DNA of 54,099 bases from Rubidibacter lacunae KORDI 51-2. GTDB taxonomy: Bacteria; Cyanobacteriota; Cyanobacteriia; Cyanobacteriales; Rubidibacteraceae. A model generated the notes under the pieces. It was not told where the DNA came from. It ran no database searches and was given only the letters and a program-made list of their open reading frames with translations. A program made the position numbers and the translations under genes. Positions 1-9,492 of the stretch are shown piece after piece (position 1 is the stretch's first letter; each line of letters starts with the position of its first letter). The stretch spans positions 1 to 54,099 of the forward strand of contig NZ_ASSJ01000034.1 in NCBI RefSeq assembly GCF_000473895.1, in the 5' to 3' direction.

Positions 1-130
1 CCAAGGCTCCAACAGCAGGGTTCTTATCTAGAATGACTGTTTTCAAATCCGCACGCGAGGTGTACAAGTCACAACTACAACCTGCCGGACCTCCGCCAAT
101 AATTACGACGTCGAATTCAAGGGTTTCCAA
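1..130 (-). CDS. Gene 14: thioredoxin-reductase-like FAD oxidoreductase, N-terminus only (partial)
   Basis: Only the first 43 codons are in the window; the gene runs off the left edge. The translated start reads LETLEFDVVIIGGGPAG, a classic FAD-binding Rossmann motif (GGGPAG after a hydrophobic strand), followed by a segment ending VILDKNPAVGAL, in the style of cyanobacterial thioredoxin-reductase-like NAD(P)/FAD oxidoreductases. No in-frame ATG lies nearby; the likely start is the TTG at 130-128, with GGAG about ten bases upstream. It has the same orientation as the biosynthetic genes but is separated from the MbtH gene by 188 bp, so membership in the cluster is uncertain. It could be a housekeeping reductase or a tailoring or iron-release flavoenzyme; the visible part cannot decide. 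Confidence 0.72.
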   Translation of the reverse strand, partial: METLEFDVVIIGGGPAGCSCDLYTSRADLKTVILDKNPAVGAL

Positions 131-318
131 AAGATATATACTCCAATAATCTAACTCATATCGATAATATCCTGTTATGGATCTCCTCGTCTTTCTATGT
201 ATGCAAGTGCGGCAGTAAGTATGTGAGATCGCGCATCATACGATGCCTGTTTCAACTATTGCTATTCGCCGAACAAGCAAAGGGAAAGGAGCTTTGGCAA
301 GCCTAAAAGAGGTGATGG
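131..318. other. Intergenic gap between MbtH gene and flavoprotein gene
   Basis: This 188-bp AT-richer stretch separates the end of the biosynthetic gene series from gene 14. On the minus strand it contains a weak CAAAG/CTTTG pairing around 283-304 but no following U-run, so I do not call a terminator. It could hold the promoter of gene 14. No coding sequence or repeat was recognised. Confidence 0.4.
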
Positions 319-540
319 CTAGGAACCCTGCTTTCCGTCCATCTGCTGACGCAGACTCAGCGGGCGCATGTCCGTCCAGTTCTCCTCAATATAATCAAGA
401 CATTCTTGCTTAGTGCCACTGAGGCCAGCATCATTCCAACCGAGGGCATTCTCACGGTCTGCAGGCCAAATCGAGTATTGCTCCTCGTGGTTGCAGACAA
501 CTTTATAGCGTTGGGATTCACTAGAGTTTTCAATAGTCAT
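319..540 (-). CDS. Gene 13: MbtH-like protein
   Basis: This is a 73-residue protein with the full MbtH family pattern: [10 protein letters not shown] near residue 17, a conserved GW, then [18 protein letters not shown] at the C-terminus. MbtH proteins bind NRPS adenylation domains and are needed for solubility or activity of many of them; they have no catalytic role. It starts 49 bp after the stop of gene 12 and is the last gene of the tightly packed series, so it most likely serves the A domains of this cluster (genes 3, 4, 7, 9, 11 and 12). The ATG at 540 is the only reasonable start, though its Shine-Dalgarno sequence is weak. Length is typical for the family. Confidence 0.95.
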   Translation of the reverse strand: MTIENSSESQRYKVVCNHEEQYSIWPADRENALGWNDAGLSGTKQECLDYIEENWTDMRPLSLRQQMDGKQGS

Positions 541-589
541 GGGCTATTCTTTTAAATTTGGTTGCAGAGTAAGTGAGAATTCAGAAAAG

Positions 590-3500
590 CTAAAGCATAG
601 ATACCGGTGTGGGCAGAAAGCCACTTTCGACAAAGTAGTGAAAGTAGGCCTCAAGTAACTTGGAATTAACCGGCGAGCAGCGAACAGTTGTTTGCTCCAA
701 TGCTTGCGAGGCATTGGAGCAGTCAAATTGTTGCGCCAACCGAACAGCTTTTGTTGCTGATGGCATCTGTTCGGGGAATCGGGTCAAAAACGGGTAAAGC
801 GCGTTTGCCTCTGCATCAGTTGCAGCTTGAACCAGTTTTTGTCGCCAGAGATCGTAGTTTACTGTCTGTATCTCATATCCCGATTTTTCCATTAGCCAGT
901 GACTTAACTGAGCGACTGACATAGGGGCGGGATTGATTAGGTGGAAAATTTGGCCCATTGCATCCGGCTGTAGGGAAATTTCCACAATCCCTTGACTGAC
1001 ATAATCCACTGGAGTCAGGTCAACCGGATCGCTAGCGTTCTGCGGCTCGTAGATATTGCCGAGCTGAATGCAGCCCTTGAGCATACTGGTAATGAAATCG
1101 CCAGCATTCGCCTGTCCGGTTTGACTGTGGCCGGTGACACGGCCCGGTCGATAGATGGCGACGGGCAAGCCGCGATCGCGTGCTTGCAGGGCGAGTTGCT
1201 CGGCTACCCACTTGCTTTGGGAATAACCACTCTGGAGCAGGTGGCTTTGCTCGGGAGGATCGGTTTCATAAACGGTTACTTTGTCGCGGCGATCGCCACT
1301 AGAAAACACGGCGACTGTAGAAATCAGATGAACGGGTTTGGCTATTTCACCACTGCAGGCAAGGCGCAGGACTTCTTGGGTACCGAGGACATTAGCTTCC
1401 TTGAGGGTTTGGTAGTCCGCCAAGAAATTCACCCAAGCCCCATTGTGGTAAATAACCTGAATTTCTCGGGCGAGGGTGTCGAATTCGTCTTGACTGAGAC
1501 CCAATAATGGTTTGGCCAAATCCCCTAAAACGGGAATAATCCGCGTGCCGCGATCGCGATCCCAAAGGTTATAAGTTTCCAAATTGGCTTTGAGCTTAGC
1601 CGCTCCTCGCTCCATACTGTCCGCCCGAACGAGGCAGTACACGCGGGCGTTGGTTTTTGCTAAGAGGTCGGCTAGCAAGAAAGCACCCAGGAAGCCAGTT
1701 GCACCGGTTAGAAAGATACGCTCGGATATATCGACTGGGGAAGTAGCAGGGGGAGATATTTCCGGAGCGAGGACGGCTTCGCGGACGAGGTCGGGACGAT
1801 TGCCGAGATCGAGGTCGATGCTTTGCTGAGCTGCATCGAGCAACTCGCCTTGAGCTTGAAGGGTCGCTCGGTTGAAAAGACTGCGCAGCGGAATCGAGAC
1901 CTTATAGGTGTCTCGCACTTGAGTTAAGAGGCGAATTAACACGAGTGAATGGCCGCCAAGATCGAAGAAATTATCATTGCGGCCCACAGTGTCCAATTCG
2001 ACGGAGAGCAACGCCGCCCACAACTTGGCGAGCTGCCGTTCGGTGTCCGTTTGTGGAGCCAGGTAAGGCGTCGTTCTTGCCAGACTCGGGTGCACGTCCG
2101 GAGTAGGTAGGGCGCGGCGATCGACTTTGCCACTAGGGGTGAAGGGGAGTCGTTCGAGGCGAACAAAAGCCCCCGGCAGCATGTAATCGGGGATCCGGGT
2201 CTGCAGCCAGTCTCGCAAACTAGCCAGGGTTGGTTCATTCTCGCCTGCTAGCACGCCGTAGGCCACAAGGCGATCGCCCGCGGTTGTCGCGCGTACGGCA
2301 ACCGCGGCTTGTTGTAGGTCGGGATGTGTTTGTAATTTGGTTTCAATTTCCCCAAGTTCGATGCGGAAGCCGCGCAATTTCACCTGGCTATCGCTGCGAT
2401 CGAGGTATTCCAGTACCCCTGTGGGCAAATACTTGACCAAATCGCCAGTTTTGTAGAGACGCTCGCCAGGGCGAGTGCTGTAGGGATTGGGAATGAAGCG
2501 CTCGGCTGTAAGGTCCGGACGCTGTAAATAGCCGCGTGCCAACCCCCGTCCACCAAGGTACAACTCCCCCGGCACGCCCACGGGTACGTGGTGCAAGTGT
2601 GAATCCAGGACATAAGCTTGCAGATTGGCGATGGGTTGGCCGATGGGGATAGACAGGCCGATGGGCTCCCTCCCACAAGTCCAGGCTGTTGCGTCGATAC
2701 AGGTTTCGGTGGGGCCGTAGAGGTTGTGTAACTCGGCGTTGACCAGGCAGGTAAAGAAACGCTTCACCAGATCGGTGGGTAAGGCTTCGCCACCACAGAA
2801 AACCTGTCGTAGCGTTCGACATGTGCTAATTTCGGGATGCTCCAACAAGGCCCGGAGCAAACTCGGGACGAGCTGCAGAATAGTCACCTCGCGATCGCGA
2901 ATTGTCCGCACCAAATAGTCCATATCCTGATGACCGTCTGGTGCGGCCATTTCAAGCTGAGCGCCCACGAGCAACGGCACGTAAAACTCCCAAACGGAGG
3001 CATCGAAACTGAAGGGAGTTTTCTGCAGAATGCGATCCTCTGACGTCAGAGGGAACGCACCCTGGAACCATGCCATGTGGTTGTTTAGAGCTCCATGGGG
3101 TATCATTACGCCTTTGGGCTGCCCTGTCGAACCGGAGGTGTAGATAATGTAGGCCAGGTTTTGGGCGGTGAGAGGAGTCTCGAGATTGCGATCGCTCTGG
3201 GTAGCAATTTCTGGAGCTGCCGTATCGAAACAGATAGTTGTGCTGCTAAAGTTTGTAAACTTCTGGCTCGTGGGGGAATCCGTCAGCAGGAGCGCGGCCT
3301 TGGCGTCGTTCAGGATGAAATCCAGCCGCGCTTGAGGGTAGCTCGGATCGAGGGGCACGTAAGCTCCACCAGCTTTGAGAATGGCAAGAAGAGCAACGAC
3401 GAGATCGTTTGAGCGCGTCAGTGCTAAGCCGATGGCCACCTCGGGCCCTAGTCCACGGGTTTGCAGATAACAGGCCAGTTGATTGGCGCGGGCGTTGAGT

Positions 3501-4975
3501 TCGCCATAGGTTAGGGAGCCGTTGGGGTCGCTGACAGCGATGGCTTCAGGTGTGCGGGCAGCTTGCGCTGCGAACTGCTCGTGAATGCAGCCCTCGGGGA
3601 AGGATCGCTGGGTTTGGTTCCACTTTTGCAGGATGCGATCGCGCGTGTTGGGGCTCAGACCCGTCCAGCAAGACAACGGCCGCTCGGCAGCGGTGGGCAA
3701 CTGGGCGAGCAGTTCGGTGAAGACGTCGAGGTACTGCTCGATTTGGGCGGCTGAATAGCGATCGCTGCAGTAGTTGAGGTCGAGGCGCAGGCATTCGCCA
3801 TCGATCGCGAGCAGGTTGAGGGGATAGTGGGAGTAGCCGATGGCGTCGGAATCGAGGATTTCCAGAGACTGTTCCCCCTCTGTATCGGCGCGTTCGGCGG
3901 GGTAATTTTCAAAGATCGCCAAGCTCTCGAACAGAGGTGTCCCTGCTGGTACATCGCTCCAGGACTGAATTTCCGTCAGCGCGCAGTGCTCGTACTGGCG
4001 CATGGCAACCTGTTGGGCTTGGAGAGCTTGCAGCCAGTCGAGCAAGGGTTGCTGACCCGGCAGCTTAACCCGCAGGGGTAAGGTATTGATCAGCGGACCG
4101 ATGATGCGTCCGGATTGGGGGAGTTGGGGCGGTCGGCCCGAGGAGGTGACGCCAAAGATGACATCGGTTTCCCCAGCAAATTTCCCCAGCAACATGCCCC
4201 AAGTTGCCATGACGAGGGTATTGAGAGTGAGGTTGTGCTTGCGGGCAAAGGTCTGCAGCGCGTTGGTTTGGGCGACGGACAAATGGCGGTGCTGCTGTTG
4301 AAAGGAGTTTCGCTCGGTCCCGGCGGCCAAGTCGCCACTCAAACGGGTGGGGGCGACGATGCCTTGGAGTTGCTGCTGCCAATAGGATTTGGCTTGCTGG
4401 GGATCTTGCTGGCGCAGCCAATGGATGTAGGTGCGGAAGGGGGGAGATTCCAATGGCGGCGCAACGCGATCGCTTGCCAGCGCTTGATAGGTAGCAAAAA
4501 TCTCTTGGTACAGGAGCATCCGCGACCAGCCATCTATCAAAATGTGGTGGCGGCTGAAGATAATCTGGGTCGTGTCGGCTGCGAGACGGATCGCCACGAT
4601 ACGAAATAGGGGTGCTTGGCCGAGGTCGAAGCCGCGAGCGCGATCGGCTTGTAGCCAAGCGTGTAATTTGGCCGCGCGATCGCCTGGAGCTACCTCAGAC
4701 CAATCCTCGGTGTGCCAGGGCAGGGTTAGATCTTTACGTACAACCTGAACGGGTTGCTTGAGATTTTCCCAATGGAACGAGGTGCGGAGGATGGCGTGGC
4801 GCTCGAGAGCTTGCTGCCACGCTTGGCGGAAGCAATCAAGCTGCAGCGGGCCTCGAATGCAAATGCTGTGCTGATCGAGGTAGGCACCGCTTTCGGGTTC
4901 GTAGAGAGCGTGGAATAGCAGCCCCTGCTGTAGCGGGGAAAGGTCGTAAATGTCGGCGATATTTTTGGCTTTCAT
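590..4975 (-). CDS. Gene 12: terminal NRPS, C-A-PCP-thioester reductase
   Basis: This 1461-residue protein is the last module and the release step. C domain (about 1-430) has an intact HHILIDG near residue 146 and begins in the YDLSPLQQGLLFH style of domains that follow an epimerase, which fits gene 11 ending in E. A domain has YTSGSTGQPKG near 615; the pocket residues I read are D-A-W-Q-F-G-L-I-D, closest to glutamine-type signatures. PCP has LGGHS near 1007. The C-terminal third is a short-chain-dehydrogenase-type thioester reductase: FLTGATGFLG near 1092 and GYSQSKW (Tyr/Lys pair) near 1251. The chain should therefore leave as an aldehyde or alcohol, not by a thioesterase. The reading frame is open further upstream to 5083, but that overlaps the real end of gene 11; the ATG at 4975, 8 bp after that stop, gives the proper C-domain start. 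Confidence 0.93.
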   Translation of the reverse strand: MKAKNIADIYDLSPLQQGLLFHALYEPESGAYLDQHSICIRGPLQLDCFRQAWQQALERHAILRTSFHWENLKQPVQVVRKDLTLPWHTEDWSEVAPGDRAAKLHAWLQADRARGFDLGQAPLFRIVAIRLAADTTQIIFSRHHILIDGWSRMLLYQEIFATYQALASDRVAPPLESPPFRTYIHWLRQQDPQQAKSYWQQQLQGIVAPTRLSGDLAAGTERNSFQQQHRHLSVAQTNALQTFARKHNLTLNTLVMATWGMLLGKFAGETDVIFGVTSSGRPPQLPQSGRIIGPLINTLPLRVKLPGQQPLLDWLQALQAQQVAMRQYEHCALTEIQSWSDVPAGTPLFESLAIFENYPAERADTEGEQSLEILDSDAIGYSHYPLNLLAIDGECLRLDLNYCSDRYSAAQIEQYLDVFTELLAQLPTAAERPLSCWTGLSPNTRDRILQKWNQTQRSFPEGCIHEQFAAQAARTPEAIAVSDPNGSLTYGELNARANQLACYLQTRGLGPEVAIGLALTRSNDLVVALLAILKAGGAYVPLDPSYPQARLDFILNDAKAALLLTDSPTSQKFTNFSSTTICFDTAAPEIATQSDRNLETPLTAQNLAYIIYTSGSTGQPKGVMIPHGALNNHMAWFQGAFPLTSEDRILQKTPFSFDASVWEFYVPLLVGAQLEMAAPDGHQDMDYLVRTIRDREVTILQLVPSLLRALLEHPEISTCRTLRQVFCGGEALPTDLVKRFFTCLVNAELHNLYGPTETCIDATAWTCGREPIGLSIPIGQPIANLQAYVLDSHLHHVPVGVPGELYLGGRGLARGYLQRPDLTAERFIPNPYSTRPGERLYKTGDLVKYLPTGVLEYLDRSDSQVKLRGFRIELGEIETKLQTHPDLQQAAVAVRATTAGDRLVAYGVLAGENEPTLASLRDWLQTRIPDYMLPGAFVRLERLPFTPSGKVDRRALPTPDVHPSLARTTPYLAPQTDTERQLAKLWAALLSVELDTVGRNDNFFDLGGHSLVLIRLLTQVRDTYKVSIPLRSLFNRATLQAQGELLDAAQQSIDLDLGNRPDLVREAVLAPEISPPATSPVDISERIFLTGATGFLGAFLLADLLAKTNARVYCLVRADSMERGAAKLKANLETYNLWDRDRGTRIIPVLGDLAKPLLGLSQDEFDTLAREIQVIYHNGAWVNFLADYQTLKEANVLGTQEVLRLACSGEIAKPVHLISTVAVFSSGDRRDKVTVYETDPPEQSHLLQSGYSQSKWVAEQLALQARDRGLPVAIYRPGRVTGHSQTGQANAGDFITSMLKGCIQLGNIYEPQNASDPVDLTPVDYVSQGIVEISLQPDAMGQIFHLINPAPMSVAQLSHWLMEKSGYEIQTVNYDLWRQKLVQAATDAEANALYPFLTRFPEQMPSATKAVRLAQQFDCSNASQALEQTTVRCSPVNSKLLEAYFHYFVESGFLPTPVSML

Positions 4976-4983
4976 GGGTTTTT

Positions 4984-7900
4984 CTACAGGAGCTGCGCCA
5001 TCAACTGGTCTAAATCGTCGCCATCGAGGTCGGCGTCGGGGAAATCGGAGGGGGTAAAGCCGCCCGCATCGGGATCCTGGCAATGGGCGATCGCCCGTTC
5101 CAGGCTATCGAGGTACCCCTGGGCAAGGGCTTCAATGGTGTTGCGCCGGAACATTTCGCTGCTGTAGCGCCACTGCAAAACGAGCTGGCCGTCCCGAACA
5201 ATACCGACAATGTCTACGGCGTAGAGCCGCTGGCTCGATGGGGCGCGGCCCACCCCAGTCTCGAGAGGGGCTGCAGACACTGCGGTGGTAGTTGCCGCTA
5301 GCGAGCGATCGCCTTGACCGAGGTAGTTAAAGCGGATCGGGGCGGGTGCCACATCCTGAAGTGCTTGTAGTTTGGGGCGAGTGTCGGGGTTGAGGTAGCG
5401 CAGCAAGCCATAGCCGATGCCCTGTTGGGGCACCTGACGGAGAGTTTCTTTGATGGTTTTGATGCTGCTTCCCAGGTCTTGGGGCGCGTCCAGCCCCAGA
5501 GCCACGGGATATAGGGTGGTAAACCAGCCCACCGTACGCGAGATATCGATATCGGAGAAAAGATCTGGACGACCATAGCCTTCGAGGTCGAGGCGCAGTT
5601 GGTACTGGCCCGTCCATTGCCCCACCGCCAACACCAAGGCCAGAAGCAACAAATCATCGATTTGGGTTTGATAAACCACGGGGACCTCCTGCAGTAGCTC
5701 CTGGGTTAGGTCCGCCGAGAGGGCGCATTCCAAACTGCATTGGTGGCTCAGGTCGCGTTCGCACTTCGGAAAATCCTGCGGTAGTGGCGGGCAGGGGGCT
5801 TGCAATTGGGCTTGCCAATAATCCAGTTCGCGGCGGAGGGTTTCGGATTGGGCGTAGTCTTGAAGTTGGGTGGACCAAGCTTGGAACGAGGTTGTTTTAG
5901 GTGGTAAGGCGGGTGCTCGACCGGCCTGGCATTGCTGATAGGCCGCGAGTAAATCCGTTAGGAGAATCGGCCAGGAGACACCATCGATTGCGAGGTGGTG
6001 ACAGACCAGGAACAAATATTCCGGTTGCTGGGGACCGAGGACAAAAATACCCGCCCGCAGCAACGGACCATCGGTCAAGTTCAGACCGGTTTGCAGTTCG
6101 GCAGTGCCACTTTTGAGAGCTTGCTGCTGCGCGTCTGGGCTCAGTGCGGAGAGGTCGAAGACCGACACAGCGGGCTCGGGCACCTCGGCCGCGACCTCTT
6201 GCTGCCAGCCGTTGGGGGTTTGACGATATTGCGATCGCAGGCTGTCGTGGTGGGCCAAAATCGCCTGCAGGGCCGCAGTCAGCGTCGAAATATTCAACGG
6301 TTCCGCGCTCTGCAGGAAAACGGCTTGGTTCCAATGGTGGCGATCGGGATTGTCTTGGGCGAAGAACCACTCCTGAATGGGCGTCAGGAGGACTGGCCCG
6401 CTTACCAAGCCTTGCTCGGCTGTGATGGCTGTAGCGGTTTCGACAACGGTCGCCAGCTCGGCGATGGTGGGGCAATCGAAGAGCTGTTTGGGGGTAAAAC
6501 GCAGGCCCAAGGGCGTTGCGCGACCGACCATTTGAATACAGAGAATCGAATCGCCACCGAGGGCGAAGAAATTATCGTGGATGCCAATCGCGTCGCGACC
6601 CAAAACCTCTTGCCAGAGTTGAGCTAGGATTCGTTCCGACTCATTGCGGGGCGGCTCGTAAGCGGCAGCGGCCACTGGGAGAGGACGGGCAGCTAAGTTC
6701 CGACGATCGCATTTGCCATTAGCTAGTCGTGGCAGGACATCGAGGCTCGCGATCGCGGTGGGGACCATCTGTTCGGGCAAGCGGGCTTTGAGAGCAGCCT
6801 GCAGGTCGTCGGTGGAGCATTCGGTATCTGCTTCCGGAACGATGTAGGCAATGAGTTGACCGTGGCCGTTGCCTTCTGGGGTTGCCAGTACTACGGCGGC
6901 TTCGCGCACGTTCGTTTCTGCCAGTAATGCGGCTTCGATTGCCCCCAGCTCGACGCGGAAGCCCCGGACTTTTACCTGGTTATCCTGGCGGCCGAGGAAT
7001 TCAATCGCCCCGTCGTAGCGGTAACGGGCGCGATCGCCAGTAGCATAGAGCCGCGCGCTGGGCGTATCGCTAAAGGGATCGTCAATGAAAACGGCGTCGG
7101 TCAAGTCAGCTCGTTGCCAATAGCCGCGCGCGACACCAGCGCCGCCGATGTAGAGTAGGCCGGGGACACCGGGGGGCAACGGTTGCAAATCGTTGTCGAG
7201 GATGTAAGCACGGGCATGGGCCAAGGGCCGTCCGACGGGCACAGTGGCCGTATCGCGGGGGCCGTCGATGTCGGCATCGCCCCAAACCAGGGCGCCGACG
7301 GTCGTTTCCGTGGGGCCATAGTGGTTGAGGATTTTGCAATTGCCCAGTTCCCGAATACGATCGACTAGCGGCCAATCGAGGGCTTCGCCACCGGAAATCA
7401 GCTGCCAGCGCGGGAGAACGGCGCGATCGCCAGCCAGCAGTCCGCGCAAATGGGCGGGAACGATTTTCAGCACGTCAATTTGCCATTTGGCCATGTCTTC
7501 CGCGAAGGCCACTTCGTCCAAGCAGCGCTCGGGGGCGAGCAGGTGCAAACTATGACCCGAACACAGGCAGGGGAAAACAATCGTGTGACCCAAATCTGCG
7601 GCCAGGGTCGAAGCCAAGGCCCAACGCCCGGCTTCCGGGCACTCGATATGCTGGCTGATGCTGTGGATGTAATGCGCGAGTTGGCGGTGCTCGATCGCCA
7701 CGCCTTTTGGTTTGCCAGTGGAGCCGGAGGTGAAGATGATGTAGGCCAGATTCTCCGAAGTTGGTGCCACCGCTGGTGCTGTTGTCGGTTGTTCGTCCAG
7801 CAGAGCCCCGTCGCGATCGCAGCACAGGGTCGGCATCTCGGTCGGCAGCCGGTCGAGATAAGCTGTCGTCGTGATGGCGAGTTTGGGGGTAACGAGGTCT

Positions 7901-9492
7901 AGGCGCTGCTGTAGGGCGGGTGCGGGAGTGCCCGCATCGATAGGTACGTAGGCCGCTCCAGCTTTGAGGATGCCGACAATCGCCACAATGAGATCGACAC
8001 TGCGATCGCCGTAGAGAACCACCCGATCTTCGAAGCCAATGCCAAGGCTCTGAAGATGGTTCGCGATTTGGTTGGCGCGACGGTCTAGCTCAGCATAGGT
8101 GAGAGTTTGAGTGAGATCGACGACCGCAGGGCGATCTGGGGTACGGGTTGCTTGGGCTGCGAGCCAGGCAGTGACCGTTTCAAAAGGGACTGGCGAGGTT
8201 AATTCCGGTTGGGTGGGGAGCTTGCCTGGGATGCTGAGTTGCGCCAGCGCTCGCTCCGGGTCGGCAACGGCAGCGTTGAGGAAAGCTACGTACAGCTCGG
8301 CGATTTGAGCAATCCCTGCAGCTGTGAATTTCCGCTCGTCGTAAAGCCATTCCAGATGCAAGCCATCCTCATGGCGATCGCAGTGTAGCTGCAGTGCCAA
8401 GGGCTCGGGGTCGGTAGTTTGCAGTAGCGGTCGCCAGGTTGGGGATTCCCCAGCAAGCCATTCGGCGTACCCGAAGCCAATCTGGGGCAGCTCGGTGCCA
8501 GGAGCTAAGTATTCCTGATAGCCTTCGAGTTCTTGGAGTTTTTGCTCGACGGCCTGGAGGCGATCGCGAAACGACACGCCATCCTTTATTTCGACCGGAT
8601 ATGGGGCAAGTTTGGCGATCGGGCCTGCAACTTCTGCGAGTTCGGCGTACTTGCGCCCGTCTAGGGTCAGGGCGAGATGGAAGGTTTCTGCACCACTCAG
8701 CCCCGCCAGTAATAATTCCCAAGCGGCCAAACAAATTCCTCGCAGGGAAATGGCTGGGTCTTGGGTCAGACGATTGAGTTCGGGAATGGTGTCTAGCTGC
8801 AGGGTTTTGGTGAGGCATTCGGGCTTGTTGCCCAACCCCAGAGAATCCTGCAGGGTAAACGGCAGTTGTAGTGGCACGAATTTCTGGGGTTGGGTTTCCC
8901 AGTAGGCTCGACCCGATTCCGTTTCTTCCTCTTCCAGGAGTTCGTGCTGCCACTCGGCGAAATCGGCATATTGCATCGGCTCCTCGGGCAGCTCGTCGGC
9001 AGCAGCAGCGTACAACAGACCGAGTTCCCGGCCCAGGAGCTGCCAGGTGGCCGCATCCGTACAGGGGGCTGGTAAGGCCAGCACCAAAAGTTGCGATTCT
9101 TCCCAAGGGAGCAGCCTGACTTGCAATCCAGAGCTCGCTAGTAAGTTCGGTGGTGTCGCGGGCCAGGTGCGGAAGAATTGGCGCAAGCTGGCGCGATCGC
9201 AGGCTTGCCCGGCAGGGAATGCTGGCAACTGGGGAATCTCAGCAATAGGCGCGATCTCCTCAATCACCTGCAGCGGCATCGCCATGCTTTCCAGGGCTTG
9301 GAAACTGGTGTGGAGAATTTCATGGCGTTCGAGCAGGGCGTTGAGAGCAATCCCCAAGCGCCCCGCATCCAAATCCCTCGGGCAAACCAGCGCGCAATGG
9401 CTCCAACATGGCCAGTGTGGGCGATCTTGTTGGCGTGCGAAGAGATGATGCTGTTGGGGAGATAGCCCAAAGCCATCGAGCTGTACGGACAT
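4984..9492 (-). CDS. Gene 11: NRPS, interface-type C domain-A(Asp)-PCP-E
   Basis: This is a 1502-residue protein. The first 430 residues are condensation-like, but where HHxxxDG should be (near 147) the sequence is PAPCTDAATW, so it cannot act as a normal C domain. It resembles the 'interface' members of the C superfamily proposed to dock a hydroxylase onto an Asp-loaded carrier. A domain has FTSGSTGKPKG near 590; pocket residues D-L-T-K-I-G-H-V-G match aspartate signatures. PCP has LGGDS near 979. A complete epimerization domain follows, HHLAIDGVSW near 1166, so the residue should be converted to the D form. The start ATG directly abuts the stop of the hydroxylase gene 10 (TAA then ATG), and AGGAGGTG sits six bases upstream at 9499-9506. 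The condensation for this module is presumably done by the C domain at the end of gene 9. Confidence 0.92.
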   Translation of the reverse strand: MSVQLDGFGLSPQQHHLFARQQDRPHWPCWSHCALVCPRDLDAGRLGIALNALLERHEILHTSFQALESMAMPLQVIEEIAPIAEIPQLPAFPAGQACDRASLRQFFRTWPATPPNLLASSGLQVRLLPWEESQLLVLALPAPCTDAATWQLLGRELGLLYAAAADELPEEPMQYADFAEWQHELLEEEETESGRAYWETQPQKFVPLQLPFTLQDSLGLGNKPECLTKTLQLDTIPELNRLTQDPAISLRGICLAAWELLLAGLSGAETFHLALTLDGRKYAELAEVAGPIAKLAPYPVEIKDGVSFRDRLQAVEQKLQELEGYQEYLAPGTELPQIGFGYAEWLAGESPTWRPLLQTTDPEPLALQLHCDRHEDGLHLEWLYDERKFTAAGIAQIAELYVAFLNAAVADPERALAQLSIPGKLPTQPELTSPVPFETVTAWLAAQATRTPDRPAVVDLTQTLTYAELDRRANQIANHLQSLGIGFEDRVVLYGDRSVDLIVAIVGILKAGAAYVPIDAGTPAPALQQRLDLVTPKLAITTTAYLDRLPTEMPTLCCDRDGALLDEQPTTAPAVAPTSENLAYIIFTSGSTGKPKGVAIEHRQLAHYIHSISQHIECPEAGRWALASTLAADLGHTIVFPCLCSGHSLHLLAPERCLDEVAFAEDMAKWQIDVLKIVPAHLRGLLAGDRAVLPRWQLISGGEALDWPLVDRIRELGNCKILNHYGPTETTVGALVWGDADIDGPRDTATVPVGRPLAHARAYILDNDLQPLPPGVPGLLYIGGAGVARGYWQRADLTDAVFIDDPFSDTPSARLYATGDRARYRYDGAIEFLGRQDNQVKVRGFRVELGAIEAALLAETNVREAAVVLATPEGNGHGQLIAYIVPEADTECSTDDLQAALKARLPEQMVPTAIASLDVLPRLANGKCDRRNLAARPLPVAAAAYEPPRNESERILAQLWQEVLGRDAIGIHDNFFALGGDSILCIQMVGRATPLGLRFTPKQLFDCPTIAELATVVETATAITAEQGLVSGPVLLTPIQEWFFAQDNPDRHHWNQAVFLQSAEPLNISTLTAALQAILAHHDSLRSQYRQTPNGWQQEVAAEVPEPAVSVFDLSALSPDAQQQALKSGTAELQTGLNLTDGPLLRAGIFVLGPQQPEYLFLVCHHLAIDGVSWPILLTDLLAAYQQCQAGRAPALPPKTTSFQAWSTQLQDYAQSETLRRELDYWQAQLQAPCPPLPQDFPKCERDLSHQCSLECALSADLTQELLQEVPVVYQTQIDDLLLLALVLAVGQWTGQYQLRLDLEGYGRPDLFSDIDISRTVGWFTTLYPVALGLDAPQDLGSSIKTIKETLRQVPQQGIGYGLLRYLNPDTRPKLQALQDVAPAPIRFNYLGQGDRSLAATTTAVSAAPLETGVGRAPSSQRLYAVDIVGIVRDGQLVLQWRYSSEMFRRNTIEALAQGYLDSLERAIAHCQDPDAGGFTPSDFPDADLDGDDLDQLMAQLL

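Noticed and set aside
283-304. Rho-independent terminator after the MbtH gene
   Set aside because: The stem is only about 5 bp and there is no U-run on the transcribed strand.
544-726. Small 60-residue minus-strand frame at the end of gene 12
   Set aside because: It overlaps the reductase C-terminus in another frame and has no recognisable family pattern.
1172-1179. Frequent GCGATCGC octamers considered as a repeat array
   Set aside because: They are dispersed HIP1 palindromes typical of many cyanobacterial genomes, not a CRISPR or local repeat.
4976-5083. N-terminal extension of gene 12 into the end of gene 11
   Set aside because: The extra 36 residues are Arg/Pro-rich, unlike any C-domain start, and overlap the conserved end of gene 11; ATG 4975 gives a normal domain start.
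8369-9106. Long open frames inside the NRPS genes on other frames, including plus-strand ones such as 9408-9845 and 4115-4609
   Set aside because: They lie wholly within strongly conserved NRPS coding sequence, have low-complexity Arg/Pro/Ser-rich translations and no recognisable domains; GC-rich codon bias produces such shadows.
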